This document shows, piece after piece, positions 7,648-18,339 of a stretch of 64,000 nt of DNA. A model generated the notes under the pieces. It had not been told where the DNA came from. It saw nothing but the letters and a program-made list of their open reading frames with translations, and made no database searches. Both the position numbers and the translations under genes were made by a program. Positions within the stretch are counted from its first letter, which is position 1. Each line of letters opens with the position of its first letter. The DNA lies in the NCBI RefSeq assembly GCF_007050985.1, contig NZ_VHSF01000001.1, positions 1,364,001 to 1,428,000 on the forward strand, in the 5' to 3' direction. This DNA is from Christiangramia sabulilitoris (GTDB lineage Bacteria; Bacteroidota; Bacteroidia; Flavobacteriales; Flavobacteriaceae).

Positions 7648-7648
7648 A

Positions 7649-7784
7649 AAAAAGACTGTTTAAGAATTTTGAGGATGTTAAATTGAGAGCAGACGACGTT
7701 CTAAAGCTTGTAGTTCCACGATGAAAAAAGTAGGATCAATCAGCTAAAAGGAAGATTCAAAATAGGTTTTTAAACAGTCTTTTT
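7649..7784. repeat. 136-bp imperfect palindrome between convergent genes
   Basis: Arms AAAAAGACTGTTTAA (7649-7663) and TTAAACAGTCTTTTT (7770-7784) are perfect 15-bp inverted repeats. Inside them a second pairing (TTTTGA near 7667 with TCAAAA near 7757) extends the stem across an internal loop. The roughly 80-nt centre has no open frame. The outer arms with their A and T runs could end transcription from both the gene at 7156 and nadD. The length far exceeds a normal terminator, so a MITE-like repeat or structured RNA is possible. TTAAGAATTTTGAG (7660-7673) recurs exactly in the tRNA-fragment units near 28.7 kb. Confidence 0.75.
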
Positions 7785-8370
7785 ACTTTTTATAAAAATT
7801 CATCAGATCGATGAATTTCCAGACTTCCCGGTCCAGCAAGGGCCTGATATTTTTACCCTCTTTTATCGCGTTTCTAATAAATGTAGATGAGATCTCCACG
7901 ATAGGAGCATTTATTTTCGTGATTTTAGGATTATCAGTTAATTCAGATTTAACTTCTCCTGAAGATATCCTGGGATAGACATATATCTCGTGATTTTCAA
8001 GGATAACTTCATGATTTTTCCATTTATGGAAGCTTTTCAGGTTGTCCTCACCCATAATTAAACAGAAATCGTTCGTAGGAAATTTTTCCTGGAGATGCGC
8101 CAGGGTGTTAACAGTATAATTAGGCTGGGACAAACCAAATTCTATATTACTTGGTTTTAGTTTATGATAATTTTCGCAGGCCTTATAAACCATCTCCAGC
8201 CGGTGATTATTATCCAGCAGGCTGCTTTTTTTCTTGTGTGGATTATGTGGTGTAACCACCAGCCAGACTTCATCCAGGTCTGAAAATTCAGCCATATGAT
8301 TGGCGATAATCAGGTGGCCGGTATGAATAGGATTAAAAGTTCCGAAAAACAAACCTACCTTCCTGTTCAT
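7783..8370 (-). CDS. nadD: Nicotinate-nucleotide adenylyltransferase
   Basis: It transfers AMP from ATP to nicotinate mononucleotide, the second-to-last step of NAD synthesis. The nucleotidyltransferase signature GLFFGTFNPIHTGHL is at residues 6-20, with the (H/T)xGH ATP-binding motif. The closing ISSTFIRNAIKEGKNI matches the SSTxIR motif of the family. At 195 residues the length is typical. The start ATG overlaps the gmk stop by four bases (ATGA), so nadD is translated with gmk and yicC in one operon. Its stop codon lies inside the right arm of the palindrome at 7649-7784. Confidence 0.96.
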   Translation of the reverse strand: MNRKVGLFFGTFNPIHTGHLIIANHMAEFSDLDEVWLVVTPHNPHKKKSSLLDNNHRLEMVYKACENYHKLKPSNIEFGLSQPNYTVNTLAHLQEKFPTNDFCLIMGEDNLKSFHKWKNHEVILENHEIYVYPRISSGEVKSELTDNPKITKINAPIVEISSTFIRNAIKEGKNIRPLLDREVWKFIDLMNFYKK

Positions 8371-8954
8371 TCTTCTGGTTTTTCAGCACCAACATAATTA
8401 GAAACCAGGCTATAAGCCTCTTTTAAAGCGGTGCCTAAATGATTATTTTCTATTATAAAGTCGAATTGCGGGGCCGTAGCCAGTTCAATAGAAGCCTTCG
8501 CTACCCGCATATTGATCTTATCGTCACTCTCGGTCTTCCTCTTTTTCAATCGTATCTTAAGCTCTTCTATACTGGGCGGTTTTACAAATACAGCAAGCGT
8601 TCTGTCTGGATAAATGTTCTTAATATCAAGGCCTCCAACCACATCGATGTCAAAGATCACATGCTTACCTTTATTCCAGATACGTTCTACTTCGCTTTTT
8701 AAGGTGCCGTAGAAATTGTCACGGTAAACTTCCTCCCATTCCAGGAATTCATCGTTTTTGATCTTCTGCTTGAAATCTTTTAAAGACAGGAAGTAATAAT
8801 CCTGGCCATCCACCTCGTTTCCTCGTGGTTCCCTGGAAGTAGCAGAAATGGAAAAATCCAGTTTCAATTCCTGGTGCTTTAATAAGTGACGTACTATCGT
8901 AGTCTTACCCGATCCCGAGGGAGCAGAAAATACGATAAGTTTTCCTTCGCTCAT
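8367..8954 (-). CDS. gmk: Guanylate kinase
   Basis: It phosphorylates GMP to GDP with ATP in the cytoplasm. The P-loop is SAPSGSGKTTI at residues 10-20. The GMP-binding stretch includes SATSREPRGNEVDGQDYYF, and DIDVVGGLDIKN and VKPPSIEELKIRLKKR follow as in the family. At 195 residues it has the normal length. yicC ends one base before the gmk ATG, and nadD overlaps by four bases, giving the tight yicC-gmk-nadD order that is conserved in this phylum. Confidence 0.97.
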   Translation of the reverse strand: MSEGKLIVFSAPSGSGKTTIVRHLLKHQELKLDFSISATSREPRGNEVDGQDYYFLSLKDFKQKIKNDEFLEWEEVYRDNFYGTLKSEVERIWNKGKHVIFDIDVVGGLDIKNIYPDRTLAVFVKPPSIEELKIRLKKRKTESDDKINMRVAKASIELATAPQFDFIIENNHLGTALKEAYSLVSNYVGAEKPEE

Positions 8955-9812
8955 TTAGAGTACGTTTAGAATTTGTTCTTTAATCTTTTCCAGTTCATCC
9001 TTCATTTGCACCACCATTTGCTGCATGGGTGCATAATTGGATTTACTCCCAATCGTATTTATCTCCCGTCCTATTTCCTGGGATATAAAGGCAAGTTTTC
9101 TTCCGTTGGAATCATCACTGTCTAAAGTCTTTTGAAAATAATCCAGGTGATTATCCAGTCTTACTTTTTCCTCGGTAATATCAAATTTCTCAATATAATA
9201 AACGATCTCCTGCTCAAAACGATTTTCATCGGCCTGTTCTTTGATCTCTTCAATTCCCTTTCTTAACCTTTCCCGAACTGCATCTACCCGGTCTGGATCT
9301 ATCCTGATGACATCTTCCAGGAGTTGCCTGATGTTGGCAATTCTTAGCGAAAGGTCATTTTCCAGCGCTTTACCTTCGTCAGACCTGAATTTGTTGATCT
9401 CGGTTAAAGCTTCCTTAACAGCAGTCTCGATCACTTCAAATTCTTCCTCATCAATTTCATCACGCTCGGTCTTTAGAGAATCTGGCATTTTTACGGCCAT
9501 TTTCAATAATTCCACTTCGCTAACATTAACGATCTCTCTAAGCTGTTGCATATAGTTCCTCACCACCGGAGCATTCACATTGGTAGAAGTTTGTTCTCCC
9601 GTGTATTCCACATAAATGGAAAGGTCAACTTTCCCGCGCCCCAGGGAATTAGAAATGATATTCCGAAGATCTAATTCTTTTTCACGGTATTGAGAAGGAA
9701 TGCGGGCATTCAGGTCAAAATTTTTACTATTCAGAGATTTTAACTCTACTGTGATTTTTTTGTTGGGAATTTGTGTAACGCTTTTCCCGAAGCCTGTCAT
9801 AGATTGGATCAT
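8955..9812 (-). CDS. YicC family endoribonuclease-like protein
   Basis: The 285-residue protein starts MIQSMTGFGKS, the invariant N-terminus of YicC/YloC proteins. It ends with the DUF1732 region, including EIGREINTIGSKSN and MKDELEKIKEQILNVL. E. coli YicC is reported to have endoribonuclease activity linked to small-RNA turnover; that role is inferred here from homology. A long acidic helical middle (about 130-240) fits the family. It is the first gene of yicC-gmk-nadD, and gmk begins immediately after its stop. No exact -7 box was identified upstream. Confidence 0.93.
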   Translation of the reverse strand: MIQSMTGFGKSVTQIPNKKITVELKSLNSKNFDLNARIPSQYREKELDLRNIISNSLGRGKVDLSIYVEYTGEQTSTNVNAPVVRNYMQQLREIVNVSEVELLKMAVKMPDSLKTERDEIDEEEFEVIETAVKEALTEINKFRSDEGKALENDLSLRIANIRQLLEDVIRIDPDRVDAVRERLRKGIEEIKEQADENRFEQEIVYYIEKFDITEEKVRLDNHLDYFQKTLDSDDSNGRKLAFISQEIGREINTIGSKSNYAPMQQMVVQMKDELEKIKEQILNVL

Positions 9813-9901
9813 GCCTGAATTTTAAAAGCTTGCGCAAAGATAATCAATTCTATAGCATCTCCAATTGAATCACCTATCGATGCAGAATTAAAACTAATGG
9901 T

Positions 9902-10867
9902 TTACAGCAACGATTCAATAAAGTTTACTGCCCGCTGTTCGTGGTAATAATAGGCATTGTTGGTTACGAAACCAACATGACCACCATAGGCTGGAACCTC
10001 AAGATGAAGATATTCTGAATCTTTGGCGGCATTATATGGGTAACATTTCTCTGAAAGAAAGCTGTCGTTCCCGGCATTGATCATAAGAGTTGGTACATTA
10101 ATTCCATCCAGGAAATTTTTGGCACTGGCTTCACGGTAATATTCTGAAGCATCTTTAAATCCATGGGCCCGTGAAGTATACAAATCATCTATATCTCTCA
10201 GGGACTTACAGGCCGAAATGTCTTTTTTGCTGATCCTCTCCGGAAATTTTTCTGCCCGGTCATAGAGATGTTGTTTTAGGTTTAGCTCAAACCTCTTCGA
10301 ATAGACAAAATTCCGCATTTTATTGATAGCCCCCAGGGATCCGGCAAGATCGCAGGGGACAGAAATACCCACTGCTCCAATAATCTGCTCCGGGCGGCTT
10401 CGGTTTTCTCCCAGATACTTCATGAGCATATTGCCCCCAAGACTAAACCCGACGAGGGCTATTTTATCATACCTGTCCAGGGATAAAACATGAGTCATTA
10501 CCTGCGCAAGGTCATCGCTGGCCCCGGCATGATAGCTGCGGAAACGACGGTTTAGATCCTCACTGCATCCCCGAAAATTCATAGCTAGAATATCCCAGTT
10601 ATTATCATTAAATGCTTTGACCATTCCCTTCATATAAGGCCTGTCGGTTTTACCAGCAAGACCGTGCAGCAGGATGACCAAATTGTTTGGATCATCTTTT
10701 TGTTTCAGGATCCAGTCCAGGTCCAGAAAGTCACCGTCGCTGGTTTCTATGCGTTCCCTTTTATATCCTGGCAGATCCACCTTTCTTAATGTTGCGGCAT
10801 ATATAGTAGAAGCATCTCCATTCTTAAATATTCCCGGAGGACTATAATTTCCCTTGACAATCGGCAT
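9902..10867 (-). CDS. YheT-type alpha/beta hydrolase
   Basis: The 321-residue cytoplasmic hydrolase of the YheT/ABHD1-3 type shows LVILLHGLAGKTDRPYMKGM (oxyanion loop, about 83-102), AMNFRGCSEDLNR, and the nucleophile elbow ALVGFSLGGNMLMKYLG with the catalytic Ser near 163. The Asp of the triad is likely in MINAGNDSFLSEKCYP and the His in VPAYGGHVGFV near the C-terminus. All three catalytic positions are present. The natural substrate of YheT is not established; short-chain esters or lipids are plausible. It is divergent from the thioesterase at 10949. It lies 89 bp upstream of yicC on the same strand, so partial co-transcription is possible. Confidence 0.9.
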   Translation of the reverse strand: MPIVKGNYSPPGIFKNGDASTIYAATLRKVDLPGYKRERIETSDGDFLDLDWILKQKDDPNNLVILLHGLAGKTDRPYMKGMVKAFNDNNWDILAMNFRGCSEDLNRRFRSYHAGASDDLAQVMTHVLSLDRYDKIALVGFSLGGNMLMKYLGENRSRPEQIIGAVGISVPCDLAGSLGAINKMRNFVYSKRFELNLKQHLYDRAEKFPERISKKDISACKSLRDIDDLYTSRAHGFKDASEYYREASAKNFLDGINVPTLMINAGNDSFLSEKCYPYNAAKDSEYLHLEVPAYGGHVGFVTNNAYYYHEQRAVNFIESLL

Positions 10868-10925
10868 CTTCCAATTTTAATATAAACTTAGGTAAAATAG
10901 CTTATGCACGCATAATAATTATTGG

Positions 10926-10933
10926 TAGTTTTG
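10926..10933 (+). promoter_or_regulatory. -7 box (TAGTTTTG) for the thioesterase gene
   Basis: TAGTTTTG matches TAnnTTTG and ends 15 bp before the ATG at 10949. It decides the start: the in-frame TTG at 10922 would lie upstream of the transcript. Confidence 0.5.
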
Positions 10934-10948
10934 AAGAAATTGAAGAAC

Positions 10949-11446
10949 ATGTACCATAAAAAATTCGAAATAAGATGGAGTGACCTGGATGCGAACAGGC
11001 ACCTGGCAAACTCAGCCTTTATAAATTTTATGAGTCATACCAGGATGAGTTTTTTAACTGAAAATGGTTTTGGCCAGAAGCAATTATCCCACTATAATCT
11101 TGGACCTATTGTTTTTTACGAACATGTGTATTATTTCAAAGAAATCTTTGCCGGTGAACCGGTAACTGTTACCCTGGAATTAAGCGGTATGTCTGAGAAT
11201 GGAATGTATTTCGAATTTACTCATAAGATATATGATCATTCTGGAAATCACTGTGCTTCCTGCGAAATGATGGGATCCTGGATAGATCTTGAGGAACGCA
11301 AACTTACCACCTTGCCTCAGGAATTGTTCAATAAACTAGACGGGAGTTTGAAGTCAAAAGACTTCAGGATCTTATCTAAAGAAGACACCAGAAAGTTTGG
11401 CAAACGCCCCCAGAATCTTACACCTGAAGAATTGGAGAAGATCTAA
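10949..11446 (+). CDS. Acyl-CoA thioesterase, 4HBT (hotdog) family
   Basis: The 165-residue single hotdog-fold protein has the 4-hydroxybenzoyl-CoA thioesterase pattern EIRWSDLDANRHLANSAFINF, with the catalytic Asp in W-S-D-L-D. YFKEIFAGEPVTVTLEL forms the central strands and ASCEMMGSWIDLEERKLTTLP follows. It probably hydrolyses an acyl-CoA in the cytoplasm; chain length cannot be told. The start is set at ATG 10949 (MYHKKFEIRWSD), since the open frame further upstream begins with TTG before the promoter box. It is a monocistronic gene with about 150 bp of featureless DNA after it. Confidence 0.87.
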   Translation: MYHKKFEIRWSDLDANRHLANSAFINFMSHTRMSFLTENGFGQKQLSHYNLGPIVFYEHVYYFKEIFAGEPVTVTLELSGMSENGMYFEFTHKIYDHSGNHCASCEMMGSWIDLEERKLTTLPQELFNKLDGSLKSKDFRILSKEDTRKFGKRPQNLTPEELEKI

Positions 11447-11600
11447 TCTCACTAATTCTGCGGGTTTTTAAATAGTTGATTATTTTATGTCTGGCATGTA
11501 AGATACTGTTTAAGGTTTTATCTTTCTGATAATCAGTATCTTTATATTTTGAATTTCCCTTTTCTTCCTGCGCTTATGCTTAATCGTTAATCTCAGGAAT

Positions 11601-12035
11601 ATGAAAATTTTTCAATTTACCTTTAAGTTGCTGGGGCAGGCTTTGGCTGTTCTAATTCTTCTTCAAAGTTGCAGTATTTACCGGTCTCAAAATATTAGCC
11701 TGGACCAGGCGGCTGAAACCAGCCGGAAAGTGAGAGTGAAATCGCAGGGAGAAAAAATCACTTTAAAAAGAATAGAAATTAGTGGTGATGCAGTGTATGG
11801 CTATGCCCGTGAAAATTCAAGTGCCTCTAAAAAGCTGCAGGATTTTGGTATAATTGGCCGTGAAAGTGGTAATTTCTATCGTTTCAATCTGGAAAATTTG
11901 AAGATCGATGCAATCCAGGCAAAAAATTATACTACATCTACTCTGGCCACGATTGGTCTTGCAGCAGTGGCTGCTTTTGTGGTAATAGCAATACTGGCAG
12001 CAGGATCAAGTGCAGTGGGGCCGGGGTTCTATTAA
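11601..12035 (+). CDS. Small lipoprotein with C-terminal membrane segment
   Basis: The 144-residue protein has a hydrophobic N-terminus ending in the lipobox LLQSC (Cys24). Residues 30-100 form a small beta-rich domain (VRVKSQGEKITLKRIEIS, GNFYRFNLENLKIDAIQ). A long hydrophobic stretch with many Ala and Val (TLATIGLAAVAAFVVIAILAA, about 115-136) closes the chain before GPGFY. A lipoprotein that also carries a C-terminal membrane segment is a pattern seen in small Bacteroidota envelope proteins. I do not recognise a named family. It stands alone; the convergent DMT exporter ends 9 bp away. Confidence 0.7.
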   Translation: MKIFQFTFKLLGQALAVLILLQSCSIYRSQNISLDQAAETSRKVRVKSQGEKITLKRIEISGDAVYGYARENSSASKKLQDFGIIGRESGNFYRFNLENLKIDAIQAKNYTTSTLATIGLAAVAAFVVIAILAAGSSAVGPGFY

Positions 12036-12044
12036 ATTATGAGC

Positions 12045-12944
12045 TTAGGCTTTTATTTTTGTTTTCTTTATGCTTACCATATAAACTCCTATAAATACCA
12101 GTGCCGCAGCGATACCTTTGACCGGGGTTAACTTGTCTGCACCTACCGAGATCGCAAAGCTTATGGCAATTAATGGCTGTAAATATATAAATGCACTTAT
12201 TGTAGAAGGAGAAAGTTGTTTTAGCGCATATATATTTAATAGGTAGGTCATAAATGTTGTACCCAGCACGACAAATCCCATTTTCCAGATAGCATCAATT
12301 GGAAGTACCGCCCAGTCCACCTCCATAAACTCGTTCAGGGTTACCGGGAGATTAATAAAAACAGCAATAAGGAAAAGCCATTTCATCAGGGTAATTGAAT
12401 GATATTTTTTAGTAAGTGGCTTGACCAGAATAAGGTAAAGACCATAGGAGAACGCATTTATTATAAAAAGAATATTTCCCAATGGGATATTAGGAGCATT
12501 AAAATTCTCTCCTTTACTGAAAAGTACGAGGACTATCGCCCCGGCCATTCCTACAATGATACCTAAAGTTTTTAGCAGGGTGATCTTTTCCTTTATGAGG
12601 ATGGCTGCTAGGATAAGTACCATTACCGGCGAAAGCGTGATGATCACCGAGCTGTTAATAGGTGTGGAAAGACTAAGGCCCTTAAAAAAGAAAAGCATAT
12701 TGATCACCATGCCAAATACGGCACATCCCAGAATTCTGGGCCAGTCTGAATTGGCGATCTTTTCCTTTGGAGCAAAAATACTGATGATCCAGAATAGAAT
12801 AGCGGCGCCGGTAACCCTAAGCAAAATAAAACCGAAAGGTTCAATATATAAAGGCATAAGACCTTTAGCAATTGTGTGGTTAACCCCGTAAATCGCGCTG
12901 GCAGTAAATGCCGCTATGATGGCCAGCATCCTTTTCTTATCCAT
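12045..12944 (-). CDS. DMT superfamily exporter (EamA domains)
   Basis: The 299-residue inner-membrane protein has ten hydrophobic segments arranged as two EamA repeats. The first opens with IIAAFTASAIYGVNHTIAKGLM, and the second with FIINAFSYGLYLILVKPLTKKY. Drug/metabolite transporters of this type export amino acids, purines or other metabolites; the substrate cannot be read here. The ATG overlaps the end of the upstream ArsC-like gene by eight bases. It is thus the last gene of a three-gene cluster starting with the DUF3298 lipoprotein at 14098. Confidence 0.92.
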   Translation of the reverse strand: MDKKRMLAIIAAFTASAIYGVNHTIAKGLMPLYIEPFGFILLRVTGAAILFWIISIFAPKEKIANSDWPRILGCAVFGMVINMLFFFKGLSLSTPINSSVIITLSPVMVLILAAILIKEKITLLKTLGIIVGMAGAIVLVLFSKGENFNAPNIPLGNILFIINAFSYGLYLILVKPLTKKYHSITLMKWLFLIAVFINLPVTLNEFMEVDWAVLPIDAIWKMGFVVLGTTFMTYLLNIYALKQLSPSTISAFIYLQPLIAISFAISVGADKLTPVKGIAAALVFIGVYMVSIKKTKIKA

Positions 12945-13290
12945 TGATAGAATCTTTCGCCTGTGCTACGGTCTTTTTTGAATTCCCAATAAATATCCTA
13001 TCCTCATTAATGATCACTGGTCGTTTTAAAAATGTATAATGTTCCAGGATGAGGTTCCTGTAATCATCTTCAGAAAGCTCCTTATTTTTAAGCTCTCTCT
13101 CTTTGTAAAGCATGGCTCTTTTACTGAAAAGTGATTCATAACTCCCAGAAAGTTTATGCATCTGCGTCAATTGTTCCGCTGATATTTTTTCGGATTTAAT
13201 ATCCTGAAGTTCGAAAGAACCGGGGAGTTTCAATTCATTTAAAATTCGTTTACAAGTGTCACAGGTAGACAGATAATATACTTTTTTCAT
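12937..13290 (-). CDS. ArsC/Spx-family thioredoxin-fold protein
   Basis: The 117-residue thioredoxin-fold protein begins VYYLSTCDTCKRILNEL, with a CxxC pair at the position of the redox Cys in ArsC/Spx proteins. LQDIKSEKISAEQLTQM and FLKRPVIINEDRIFIGN (the conserved R-P-V/I loop) follow. The length matches ArsC/YffB (114-118). Arsenate reduction is possible. With no arsenic-resistance genes nearby, a YffB-like reductase of glutathione-type substrates or an uncharacterised role is just as likely. It overlaps the EamA exporter gene by eight bases and starts 10 bp after the DUF3298 gene. Confidence 0.85.
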   Translation of the reverse strand: MKKVYYLSTCDTCKRILNELKLPGSFELQDIKSEKISAEQLTQMHKLSGSYESLFSKRAMLYKERELKNKELSEDDYRNLILEHYTFLKRPVIINEDRIFIGNSKKTVAQAKDSING

Positions 13291-13300
13291 AACCGGTATT

Positions 13301-14098
13301 TTATTTTTGCTGTGATGATGGATCTTCTTTAATCTTTAAAAACTGAGCAACTTCAGACTTCTGGTAGGTCATCACGAAATGCCCGTCAGAATAAGGCGCA
13401 ATATCATATGCGTTATAGTAAAGGGTAATTTGCGATTCATTTATACCTATATTTTCTGGTAGGTGAAATTCGTCATTTTCGAAGAGTAATCCCGTGCTGT
13501 TTATATTTTCATCTAACGGAATTCCCTGTTTTTCCCGAAAGTCCTTTTCCACAAAATCTTCAAATTCTGTTGAAAAAAGTTTTGTATTGTTGAGGATCTC
13601 ACCAGTTTCGGGATCGAAATTCACAAAATTTGTACTTCGGTACCCATGAGCACCACCGGTAAACATATCTGTATTGAATTGTATGGAAATTATTGCAGAA
13701 GACCGGTAATGTACTTTTCCATGTATGGTAGCTTCCCAGGCCAACTCATGGTCTGGAAACTCCTCTGCAGCTTCTTTGTAATCCTCGATAAAATTTGCTG
13801 CTAGTTTTTCAGCATCATCGGTATTTCTATCATCCTGGAAGTCCAAAGTTCTTACTATAAAATCTTCGATCTTAGTATTTATTTTTTCCGCAGCTCCATT
13901 ACCATTTTCAGCGACCGGGAAACTAAGGCTTATAAAAGTGCAGTCTCCCTTTTCAGGATCACAATCATCTAACTTCTTTTCAATGGTTTTAGAAGTAAAA
14001 GAAAGGCTCTCAGGTTTTGCACTTTCATTTCCGTTTTTCTCATCGGCACAGGAAGTACCCATTAATACCATCAAAAATATGGTCAAAATTCTTTTCAC
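13301..14098 (-). CDS. DUF4163/DUF3298 lipoprotein (RsiV-like)
   Basis: The 265-residue lipoprotein has a short signal ending LMGTSC (Cys17). The central region (about 85-150) is the DUF4163-type half. The C-terminal DUF3298 half contains FNTDMFTGGAHGYRSTNF, the conserved GGAHG motif, and ITLYYNAYDIAPYSDGHF near the end. The same pair of domains forms the sensor of B. subtilis RsiV, where it binds lysozyme; whether this protein does so is unknown. It heads a minus-strand cluster with the ArsC-like and EamA genes and probably faces the periplasm or outer membrane. Confidence 0.85.
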   Translation of the reverse strand: MKRILTIFLMVLMGTSCADEKNGNESAKPESLSFTSKTIEKKLDDCDPEKGDCTFISLSFPVAENGNGAAEKINTKIEDFIVRTLDFQDDRNTDDAEKLAANFIEDYKEAAEEFPDHELAWEATIHGKVHYRSSAIISIQFNTDMFTGGAHGYRSTNFVNFDPETGEILNNTKLFSTEFEDFVEKDFREKQGIPLDENINSTGLLFENDEFHLPENIGINESQITLYYNAYDIAPYSDGHFVMTYQKSEVAQFLKIKEDPSSQQK

Positions 14099-14270
14099 AA
14101 TATATAGCTGTTAAATACCGAGATAAAGGTAAAGGCAATTTTGTGATTGCCCAACGTGCCCGCTACATTTGTTTTTCAAATTTATAGATGATTATCTTAC
14201 GGGATGATTAAAATTAAAACTGGACAATCCGGTTGTAAATTGCAGGATTAACCAGGATAAAATCAACAAT

Positions 14271-15413
14271 ATGAGATTCAATACAAAAACCATACATGGA
14301 GGACAGGAGCAAACAGACCCTGCCTATGGATCTGTGATGCCTCCAATATATCAAACCAGCACATATGCCCAGAGTACCCCTGGAGGTCATAAGGGATATG
14401 AATATTCCCGAAGCGGAAATCCCACCCGGACCGCCCTGGAAAAATCTCTGGCAAATCTTGAAAATGGGAATTATGGACTCGCTTTTGGATCTGGTCTGGC
14501 CGCCATCGATGCTGTCTTGAAGTTATTCGAACCCGGTGATGAGATCATTTCTACCAATGATTTGTATGGAGGGTCGTACCGGTTGTTTACCCGGATTTTT
14601 GAAAAGATGGGGATCAAATTTCATTTTGTAGGAATGCAGGAGGCTGGGGATATAGAAAATTATATCACGCCAAATACAAAACTAATCTGGCTGGAAACTC
14701 CTTCTAATCCTATGATGAATATTACAGATATCGAGGCTGTTACCAGGATCGCTAAAAAGCATGGAGTCCTGGTGGCAGCAGACAATACCTTTGCCTCGCC
14801 ATATTTGCAAAGACCTCTGGACCTGGGTGCAGATATAGTTATGCATAGTGCTACAAAATACCTGGGTGGACACAGTGACGTGGTTCTGGGAGGATTAGTG
14901 GTACGAGATAAAGTGCTTTACCAAAAGCTGTATTTTATCCAAAAGGCAAGCGGAGCCATACCCGGTCCTCAGGATTGTTTTCTGGTGCTGCGCGGAATTA
15001 AGACGCTTCATCTTAGAATGCAGCGACATTGTGAGAATGGGGAAGCTGTGGCAAAATTCCTTAGGTCTCATCCCGGAATAGACCAGGTTTACTGGCCCGG
15101 TTTTGATGATCATCCTAATCACGACATAGCTAAAAGGCAAATGAGCGGTTTTGGAGGAATGCTTTCATTTACAACTAAAGAAGGTTCTCTTAACAGTGCC
15201 ACTAAAATTGTTGAAAAACTTAAGATCTTCACTCTTGCTGAATCACTTGGTGGTGTTGAATCCCTTGCGGGTCATCCTGCAAGTATGACTCATGCCTCTA
15301 TTCCCAGAGAAGAAAGACAAAAGACTGGCGTCGTTGACTCGTTGATCAGGTTAAGTGTGGGAGTAGAAGATATAGAAGATCTCCTGGAAGACCTAAAGCA
15401 GGCGATCGGCTAA
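14271..15413 (+). CDS. Trans-sulfuration PLP enzyme (cystathionine gamma-synthase/lyase type)
   Basis: The 380-residue PLP enzyme belongs to the Cys/Met metabolism family. The PLP lysine is in MHSATKYLGGHSDVVLGG (about 195-212). The N-terminus NTKTIHGGQEQTDPAYGSV, YEYSRSGNPTR and LAESLGGVESLAGHPASMTH are all family hallmarks. It either joins an activated homoserine to cysteine or splits cystathionine; motifs do not separate synthase from lyase reliably, so no symbol is given. The gene is monocistronic, with 63 bp to the unrelated GH97 gene, where a small GC-rich hairpin (CCGGA/TCCGG) lies near 15444. Confidence 0.93.
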   Translation: MRFNTKTIHGGQEQTDPAYGSVMPPIYQTSTYAQSTPGGHKGYEYSRSGNPTRTALEKSLANLENGNYGLAFGSGLAAIDAVLKLFEPGDEIISTNDLYGGSYRLFTRIFEKMGIKFHFVGMQEAGDIENYITPNTKLIWLETPSNPMMNITDIEAVTRIAKKHGVLVAADNTFASPYLQRPLDLGADIVMHSATKYLGGHSDVVLGGLVVRDKVLYQKLYFIQKASGAIPGPQDCFLVLRGIKTLHLRMQRHCENGEAVAKFLRSHPGIDQVYWPGFDDHPNHDIAKRQMSGFGGMLSFTTKEGSLNSATKIVEKLKIFTLAESLGGVESLAGHPASMTHASIPREERQKTGVVDSLIRLSVGVEDIEDLLEDLKQAIG

Positions 15414-15434
15414 AAATTGGTTCATATTTGATAA

Positions 15435-17621
<2,187 letters not shown>

Positions 17622-17630
17622 TAAATATAA

Positions 17631-17674
17631 AGGCCTGAACCATTGATGTTTATTTGATGGTTTCAGGCTTTTTC
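17631..17674 (+). terminator. Terminator after the GH97 gene
   Basis: GCCTGAACCAT pairs with ATGGTTTCAGGC around a 13-nt loop, with one bulged base, followed by TTTTTCTTT. It begins about 10 bp after the stop at 17621. Confidence 0.82.
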
Positions 17675-17721
17675 TTTAATTTCAAGCTATTCTTCATTCA
17701 AACTGAAAAGGATCATATCCT

Positions 17722-18333
17722 ATGCTTAAAAAGTCTGTTTTTTTACTGCTAATCTTTTTTGCCGTAAAGTCTCATTCGCAGCGTTATCGCGATTATGAGA
17801 TAGGTCCTATGGTAAATTATGAACATACTTCTTTGTATGCATCGCAGGGTGTTTTTCCAGGCGGGGTTGGAGATGATAAAAGTATATCCGGGTTTGAGCC
17901 AAGCTACGCAGCAGGTGTTTATTATATTTATTATTTCAAACCTAAATTTGGTCTGGGAACAGAACTTTATTTTCAGAGGACAACCTCTTCAGACCTCGAG
18001 AGCGGCGAATACTATAATTCCCTGACCTTTATGCCTTATGTCAATTTTGATCCTTTCAGGCAGATAAGCAACTGGTATTTTGGAGCCGGATTCGGTGCGG
18101 CGTTTATTCAGGAATCGCCAGATTATGGAGCAAGGGTTAAAGAAGAAGATATCAGGGTTATTACGGTACCCGTAAAAATTTCCACCTCTTACCGCATTCG
18201 AAACCATATTACTTTCGAACTTGGAGCTCAGACAGAAATCCTCGAAGTTGTAAATGATAACGTGAGGAGGATGGCTGTTTTCTTCGGAATAAAAGTACCT
18301 CTTAACCGCCTTAACCGTTATTACTATCGTTAG
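17722..18333 (+). CDS. Outer-membrane beta-barrel protein (porin-like, OmpW/OprF class)
   Basis: The 203-residue protein has a signal peptide (MLKKSVFLLLIFFAVKSHSQ). Amphipathic strands rich in Tyr, Phe and Gly alternate along the chain: AAGVYYIYYFKPKFGLGTELYF, NWYFGAGFGAAFIQES, HITFELGAQTEILEV and MAVFFGIKVPLNRL. This is the layout of a small eight-to-ten-stranded outer-membrane barrel, as in many type IX-independent Bacteroidota proteins. No ligand or enzyme motif is seen. The stop is six bases from the end of the convergent gene at 18340 and no terminator fits between them. Confidence 0.8.
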   Translation: MLKKSVFLLLIFFAVKSHSQRYRDYEIGPMVNYEHTSLYASQGVFPGGVGDDKSISGFEPSYAAGVYYIYYFKPKFGLGTELYFQRTTSSDLESGEYYNSLTFMPYVNFDPFRQISNWYFGAGFGAAFIQESPDYGARVKEEDIRVITVPVKISTSYRIRNHITFELGAQTEILEVVNDNVRRMAVFFGIKVPLNRLNRYYYR

Positions 18334-18339
18334 CAGGAA

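Noticed and set aside
12937-13290. Arsenic resistance locus around the ArsC-like gene
   Set aside because: No arsB, acr3 or arsR gene is nearby; the neighbours are a DUF3298 lipoprotein and a DMT exporter.
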